Origin: Trachelipus rathkii
Taxonomy: Eukaryota > Arthropoda > Malacostraca > Isopoda > Trachelipodidae
Reading direction: 5' to 3'
Length of the DNA stretch: 12,500 nucleotides
Assembly: GCA_015478945.1 (NCBI GenBank)
Contig: JABUQX010022864.1
Span: forward strand, 1-12,500
The notes beneath the pieces are model-generated. The model saw only the letters and a list, made by a program, of their open reading frames with translations, did no database searches and was not told the origin of the DNA. A program made the position numbers and the translations under genes. Positions within the stretch are counted from its first letter, which is position 1. Every line of letters begins with the position of its first letter. Shown piece after piece: positions 8,314 through 12,500 of this stretch.

Positions 8314-8359
8314 ATTTACGATACCTTTATCATCCTTTGTATGAAATCATATCGTAAAT
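8314..8359. repeat. Perfect 10-bp inverted repeat
   Basis: ATTTACGATA (8314-8323) and TATCGTAAAT (8350-8359) are exact complements around a 26-base spacer. A CpG in each arm makes this less likely by chance than the pure A/T palindromes. It could be a cruciform, a protein-binding pair or the ends of a tiny element. Confidence 0.55.
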
Positions 8360-8568
8360 GTAACATCGATATACTGTCGGCACTACTATACACCGAGAGA
8401 TCTATAGTGAAATTAATTATGACTTAAATTATAGATTATTTATTAGCATAACTAATTATGCTATTAATGAGGCAATCCTTTTTACTGTATGTACGGTTCT
8501 TAGCATTTTAGCTTTTATCATAACAAACTTCTTTTCGATTTATATTATTGATTTTTAATAACAGAGAG

Positions 8569-8602
8569 CGTTTTCGTCGTCGCGCGATAATCGACTCACG
8601 TG
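8569..8602. promoter_or_regulatory. CpG cluster ending in a CACGTG palindrome
   Basis: Eight CpG dinucleotides fall within 34 bases (8569-8602), in a window where CpG is otherwise sparse. The cluster ends in CACGTG (8597-8602), the core of the E-box bound by basic helix-loop-helix factors in eukaryotes. Regulatory use is inferred from the motif only. No transcription start or gene is seen next to it. Confidence 0.25.
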
Positions 8603-8824
8603 AAACTAGTGTTAGATTAATGCGATATATGGTTTCTTATAAACTATGATGTGTATCTATTTCTATTATGATAAGGTGGTTAGAATGATCATAAGCAATG
8701 CGCATTCATAAATATATTATTTCTAGGAGAGAGATAGTTGAATCAGTTATAGCGAGCCCTCAAATGTATGTCTACCTTTACTTAATCTCATAGCTTCAAA
8801 AAACTACAAGAGCTTCAGGTTACT
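8603..8824. other. Plain intergenic sequence
   Basis: Nothing I can support is seen between the CpG cluster and the LTR-like segment. The last 30 bases before 8825 do not form a polypurine tract. Confidence 0.5.
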
Positions 8825-8979
8825 TGTTGGGTACTCGAGATTTTAAGGTCCTCACTCCGGAAATGTGTACTATATACATAAATACATACAGTACATACTA
8901 ACAAAATAGAGACAATAACAATCACATAGCTGCCACTAGACGGAAAAGAATCCAATCATAATCCAACTCCAAAACAGCA

Positions 8980-9200
8980 GTCTCAAATTATTGAGACGTA
9001 GGTCGAGTCCCTACCTAGCTCTTCTCTCATCTCTTGTATCTCTCTTACGTTTTTCATCTTAAAGCAATATACCCTATAAAGGGTATCTCGCTACTCATAG
9101 CTAAGCGAGCGTCGTGTCTCTTCGCCCTTAGAGACTTTACGGAGCTCAAGTATACTCTCGTTATACCTACGGTGTAGAGGCTGCTCTCCTAACACGCCCG
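8980..9200 (+). other. Closely packed series of stem-loops
   Basis: Perfect short stems follow one another: GTCTCAA/TTGAGAC (8980-8997, 4-base loop), GTAGG/CCTAC (8998-9014, 7-base loop), ATACCCT/AGGGTAT (9069-9086, 4-base loop), CTCGCT/AGCGAG (9087-9109), GTCTCT/AGAGAC (9116-9135), GTATA/TATAC (9150-9166, 7-base loop) and GTGTAGAG with CTCT and ACAC (9172-9195, one 4-base bulge). Several abut with no spacer. The TATAAA box is split between stem and loop of the third. The density suggests selection for RNA structure or a property of the parent element's leader. Confidence 0.45.
9075..9080 (+). promoter_or_regulatory. TATA box with initiator-like site downstream
   Basis: TATAAA is followed by GGGT and, near 9094-9100, by CTCATAG, a loose match to an insect-type initiator. 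Their spacing is near the usual 25-30 bases between TATA and start. It would drive + strand transcription into the GC-elevated, stem-rich DNA, as expected for the U3-R boundary of an LTR. Confidence 0.35.
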
Positions 9201-9305
9201 GGTCAATCCATTAGTTTTGTTTACGCTAAGTGAATCCTTCCGCCCTCACGGTAGTATTATGTGAAAAAACTAGTTCTCTCTCACCCCTTGATGTTATCCT
9301 ACTCC

Positions 9306-9322
9306 GAGGGCTTCGAGTCCTC
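9306..9322 (+). repeat. 5-bp hairpin with 7-base loop, T-arm-like
   Basis: GAGG (9306-9309) pairs with CCTC (9319-9322), plus one G-T wobble, around the loop CTTCGAG. The loop resembles the TTCGA of a tRNA T-loop, but no accompanying acceptor, D or anticodon arms were found. Confidence 0.4.
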
Positions 9323-9361
9323 ATCTTCAGTAAATATGGCTCCGTGTAAATACTATTAACA

Positions 9362-10087
9362 GAAATTAAAATAAATATATATTTAGTTAATTATAACTAG
9401 TCTCCTTCACTGCATCTTCACAAACAACTCAAATTAGACCAATATATTTAATTACTCTACTTGTATTTATATATTTTTTATTTATTTTTTTTATCAGTTT
9501 TTCACTATACTACATAATAATAAGTATTTCACAGTGACATTCCCATCATCCTTTCCTCATTGCATGGATATTTTGATTTTTTAGACTAGTTATGATTATT
9601 TATTATTTTTTATTATGTTTATTTTTTTTTTTTTACATTTCCCGCAACTATAAATTTGCGGAACTGCCAATGCAGATCAACTAGAGTGCTCTCTCTTCTC
9701 AAGCATAGTTATAGTATTTTTTTGAGATTATCTTCTTATAAATATTATTTGATTTTGACTGTTGAATTGGAAAGACAATAATTAAGGCCCTATTTAGGTT
9801 ATATTTGTTACCCCATAATAGTAATAGAGATATAGAGATTATAAGATTATTTAGTATTTCGGATTACTACAAAAGCAAGACTAATTTAAGTGACTTACTT
9901 AAATAGTGGCATTATCAATAATGAGTGTGAACTAGAAATACATTTTATACATACCTAAAAATATGAGTCAAAGTATCATTTGAAACAATATTATAAAGAC
10001 TCATTCAGTTCTCATAGTTTACTATAAAGATATGCTATACATTCTTGTTACAGATATTCTACATGATCAATTATATTATAGAACATA
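9362..10087. other. AT-rich intergenic sequence with a T13 run
   Basis: No gene is visible. An uninterrupted run of 13 T lies at 9622-9634, preceded by T-rich sequence from 9477. Frames are short throughout. Confidence 0.6.
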
Positions 10088-10100
10088 GCGGCCTCACCGC
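10088..10100. repeat. Short GC hairpin
   Basis: GCGG (10088-10091), loop CCTCA and CCGC (10097-10100) stand out in a very AT-rich neighbourhood. The stem is only four pairs. Confidence 0.35.
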
Positions 10101-10613
10101 GAGTATATTGAGTATAACTAGAATATAACATTTTTTACAATTTTTTATCATTTTTTCAATAAAATTATATTAAGATAATTATAATATTATTAAATTAGAA
10201 TGTAAATAAATCGCAGATCTTATAAGACAATGCTCACTACTCTTATATTAAAGTCTATATTAAATATGGGAGCTTCTTCTGTAAATAAAATTAAAAAGAT
10301 GGAAATATAAAGAAAAAAAATTTTTATGATCAATGACTTCTTGGAGTTCCAATCATTATCACTTTATTATGTTTACATATATTTATTTACTTTGGAGGAG
10401 ATTGAGAACTCTTTATCAATAAGAAGGAGTTATGGATCTCACGATAGTAGCATAATCTATACGGAATTTAATTTTCAATTCTTACGATTTTATTTGGTTA
10501 AGTATGAAACAGAACTAATTTGTCTTATCCAAATAAATTTTCTTTATATAAATATTTGTATACATATAGAACAATGAACGATATGTTGTGTGTGATTATT
10601 TAAGGAATACCGT
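10101..10613. other. AT-rich intergenic sequence with the longest open frame
   Basis: An 83-codon frame starts with ATG at 10326 and ends with a stop at 10575-10577 on the + strand. Its peptide is rich in I, Y, F, L and E and would be partly hydrophobic. I recognise no domain, and at this AT content roughly one frame of this length is expected by chance in the window. No other feature is seen. Confidence 0.4.
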
Positions 10614-10707
10614 TAACATTCGTTGGATTTATCTTCATTAATTATATTTATCTGTAATAGTAACATTCATTGGATAAAAAATTTAGTTAATTATAGACCA
10701 AATATCG
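10614..10707 (+). repeat. Diverged two-copy tandem duplication, period about 47
   Basis: TAACATTCGTTGGAT (10614-10628) recurs as TAACATTCATTGGAT (10661-10675) with one change, and each is followed by a TTAATTATA-type ending. It is most likely an old local tandem duplication. Confidence 0.6.
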
Positions 10708-12060
10708 AATATAGATGCGGTCATTAAGTCATGTAGGTAATTATTTGACACAATTTTTGTTGAACAGATGACTCTCGCCACCCATCGTGTCATATGCAAA
10801 GCAACAGGTTTATTTAAGAGAGATATGTAATGGCTTGGAAATAAAAATTATCATTCAATAATATTAATTCATATAATAAATTATAGGTATATATTGATGA
10901 TAGTATATACTCTATTATAGTATACATAATAGGAATTAAATTATAATATTATTAATATACTTTACGACTTATTTAATGATTAAGTTACTAATAATGAATA
11001 ATTTCCCTTATTTAAATGAATTTATTAGGTGACTAGTAATATGTATGTAAATCTTTTAAGGTATTATAAGGAATAAGGTATATATAAGTATATGTAATCT
11101 TAATGTATTAATAAGAAGATAGATAAATATATAATTAAGGATAGTTGCATTCTACATATTGTTAACTATATTAATTTGAAATTAATGAATTAATTATTAT
11201 TTTAAAACATATTACATATATTTTATAACAGTATAAGATATGACAATCAGTATTGTAAATAATTATTTAGGTTTTGTAAGAGCCCTTATATACTACTTTA
11301 TTAAGGTTATTTTATTAAGTTAATTAACTAGTAATCCTCAGCGTAGATTAAGGAAAGTATTAAGGATATAGAATCGCTCTCATAAACTTAGGTTAATGAT
11401 AGGGATATCTAGGTGTACTTATAGTATATATATTATTAGCCGTATTAACTACTTCGCGATAATAAAAATTTGATTATAGGAAATATCTCACTTACTTACT
11501 GAAATGACACTAGCTGAGTAAATTACCGGATTTATTATAGATAGGTACATAGATTAGTATCATATGTAAAGTACCCTCAATACTAAGAACCAATAATACC
11601 TTAATGGATTATATATATATATATATATATCTCTACTAAATAATTATAATATACACATAGCATAATCCTAATAATATTAATAATACTATATTATATATAT
11701 ATTGGAATTATATTATTTATTTGATATAACTCATTCTATACTTATTAAATTTATAAACTATTATTATAATTAATAATATAGTTTAATATAATGAATTATA
11801 TTAATTTAAATATTATGAAGAGTGAAACTATATTATATATTATATTTAATTTAATAATTTATATAGACTATTTAATTTTCCTTTAATAGTATAATAATAT
11901 ATTAATGTGATTACAAACTATTTGATAAATACCTTATCGTTATCTGATTAACACTTATACATTAGTTATTTACCGATATATATGTGTAATAGGTGTACTC
12001 TGATAGTATACGAGTTCAATGATGAATAGAATATATGTTCTATATTAATTAATTAATAAA
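10708..12060. other. Very AT-rich intergenic DNA with an (AT)n run
   Basis: More than 1.3 kb is dominated by ATTA, TAAT and TATA words. A clean (AT)10 run lies at 11611-11630, and near-pure A/T sequence fills much of 11600-11880. Stops are dense in all frames. I see no gene, RNA or transposon end here. Confidence 0.65.
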
Positions 12061-12500
12061 TAACAATTATAAAAACAGTGATTATGTATTGTTATTAGAT
12101 AGGCCGTCGAGATGTGAGACGCGTGTATTATTATATTTGATGAGTATATTTAAAGATTGTTCTTTTTAATATAAATATATATCTGTTATTGCTTGCTTGT
12201 AGAATTTATAATTATTGAAATTCTTGTAGATGTTTTAGTAGATTTTCTCGCCTAACCAGTTATTACTAGTACATTATATTAAATTTTTTTAAATGTTTTC
12301 CAGTGTATTAGTATTTAATGATGATATTGATTTTATTCATCAAAAGTTTAAAGACTTTTACAGTATAAAATTCTCAGCAATTACCTCATATCATATGTTA
12401 TGTATCATATATGCAAAAATACATTAAATATTATAGATCAATATTTAATTTATTTAAATTTATGTAATATTACCTAAACTTAAAGATGATGTGTAATATA
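12061..12500. other. AT-rich intergenic sequence with a small CpG-bearing patch
   Basis: A short patch at 12102-12124 (GGCCGTCGAG followed by GAGACGCGTG) holds several CpGs, including an ACGCGT palindrome. The remainder is plain AT-rich sequence up to the window edge. Confidence 0.5.

Larger units (their letters stand above)
8825..9361 (+). mobile_element. Candidate decayed solitary LTR, copia-like style
   Basis: The segment starts TGTTGGG and ends AACA, consistent with TG...CA LTR ends (TGTT pairs with AACA). Its roughly 540 bases fit an LTR. It is much richer in G+C than the flanks, with 28 of 60 bases in each of 9121-9180 and 9181-9240. It holds a TATAAA box at 9075-9080 with a CTCATAG initiator-like site about 20 bases on, and an AATAAA at 9369-9374 just outside the proposed end. 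No primer-binding site follows the right end and no polypurine tract precedes the left end, so a solitary LTR fits better than one end of a full element. The flanking bases do not form a clear target duplication, so the ends are uncertain; the right end may be nearer 9426. The alternatives are a structured RNA gene or a short Pol III-type element. Confidence 0.4.

Noticed and set aside
8980..9015. tRNA gene with long variable arm and T-arm
   Set aside because: The GTAGG/CCTAC arm follows a 7-bp hairpin as in class II tRNAs. However, the loop TCGAGTC is not a proper T-loop, and no matching acceptor strand, D-arm or anticodon arm is found upstream.
9168..9200. Resemblance to 5S rRNA (CTACGG followed by AACACGCCCG)
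   Set aside because: The two words match the start of 5S rRNA, but their spacing differs and the rest of the 5S sequence, including the internal control region and 3' half, is absent.
10326..10577. 83-codon open frame starting with ATG
   Set aside because: At this AT content a stop is expected about every 11 codons, so about one frame this long is expected by chance over six frames. The peptide reflects composition (I, Y, F, L) and no domain is recognised.
1..12500. Fungal or plant mitochondrial DNA, or a bacterial AT-rich symbiont
   Set aside because: There are no rRNA, tRNA or respiratory genes in 12.5 kb and no dense coding. Microsatellites and intron-like skew fit nuclear eukaryotic DNA better.
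1..12500. CRISPR array
   Set aside because: No regularly spaced identical repeats with unique spacers are present.

Overview
This window looks like intergenic or intronic nuclear DNA from a eukaryote with a very AT-rich genome (about a quarter G+C by eye). The reasons are long stretches made only of A and T, scattered microsatellites, short segments of strand-biased composition, and no open frame longer than 83 codons on either strand. An invertebrate such as an insect would fit, and the LTR-like segment at 8825-9361 has the style of insect retrotransposon LTRs, but the taxon cannot be fixed from this sequence. I see no bacterial gene organisation, rRNA, convincing tRNA, CRISPR array or recognisable protein domain. 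I annotate no CDS, because the few 60-83 codon frames are about what chance gives at this base composition and most of them do not even start with ATG.

Layout: 1-59 is short unique sequence. 60-672 is an almost pure A/T tract. 673-1389 is unique, starts G/T-rich, and holds two perfect short hairpins. 1390-1517 has no G on the + strand. 1736-1945 is a second A/T tract. 2200-3420 is more balanced in composition and holds a series of inverted repeats. 3560-4440 is strongly T-over-A and contains splice-like sites. 4440-5100 is featureless. 5110-5396 is C-rich and G-poor on the + strand. 5461-6060 is a less AT-rich patch that ends at a possible polyadenylation signal. 6148-6394 has a C-run and a TTA microsatellite. 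6703-7380 holds an inverted repeat, another A/T tract and two diverged copies of a roughly 55-base repeat. 7380-8820 is mostly plain, with a few inverted repeats and one CpG cluster.

The most informative segment is 8825-9361. It is clearly richer in G+C than its surroundings (28 of 60 bases in each of the blocks 9121-9180 and 9181-9240). It begins TGTTGGG and ends AACA, has a TATAAA box followed by an initiator-like site, and carries a closely packed series of small stem-loops at 8980-9200. My best reading is a decayed solitary LTR (copia-like style) on the + strand, with a structured transcribed part. A structured RNA gene or a Pol III-type short element is the alternative.

9362-12500 returns to very AT-rich DNA with a T-run, a diverged tandem duplication and an (AT)n run. 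No genes acting together can be described. I found no convincing new biological system, and the hairpin-rich segment is the one place that clearly deserves direct follow-up.
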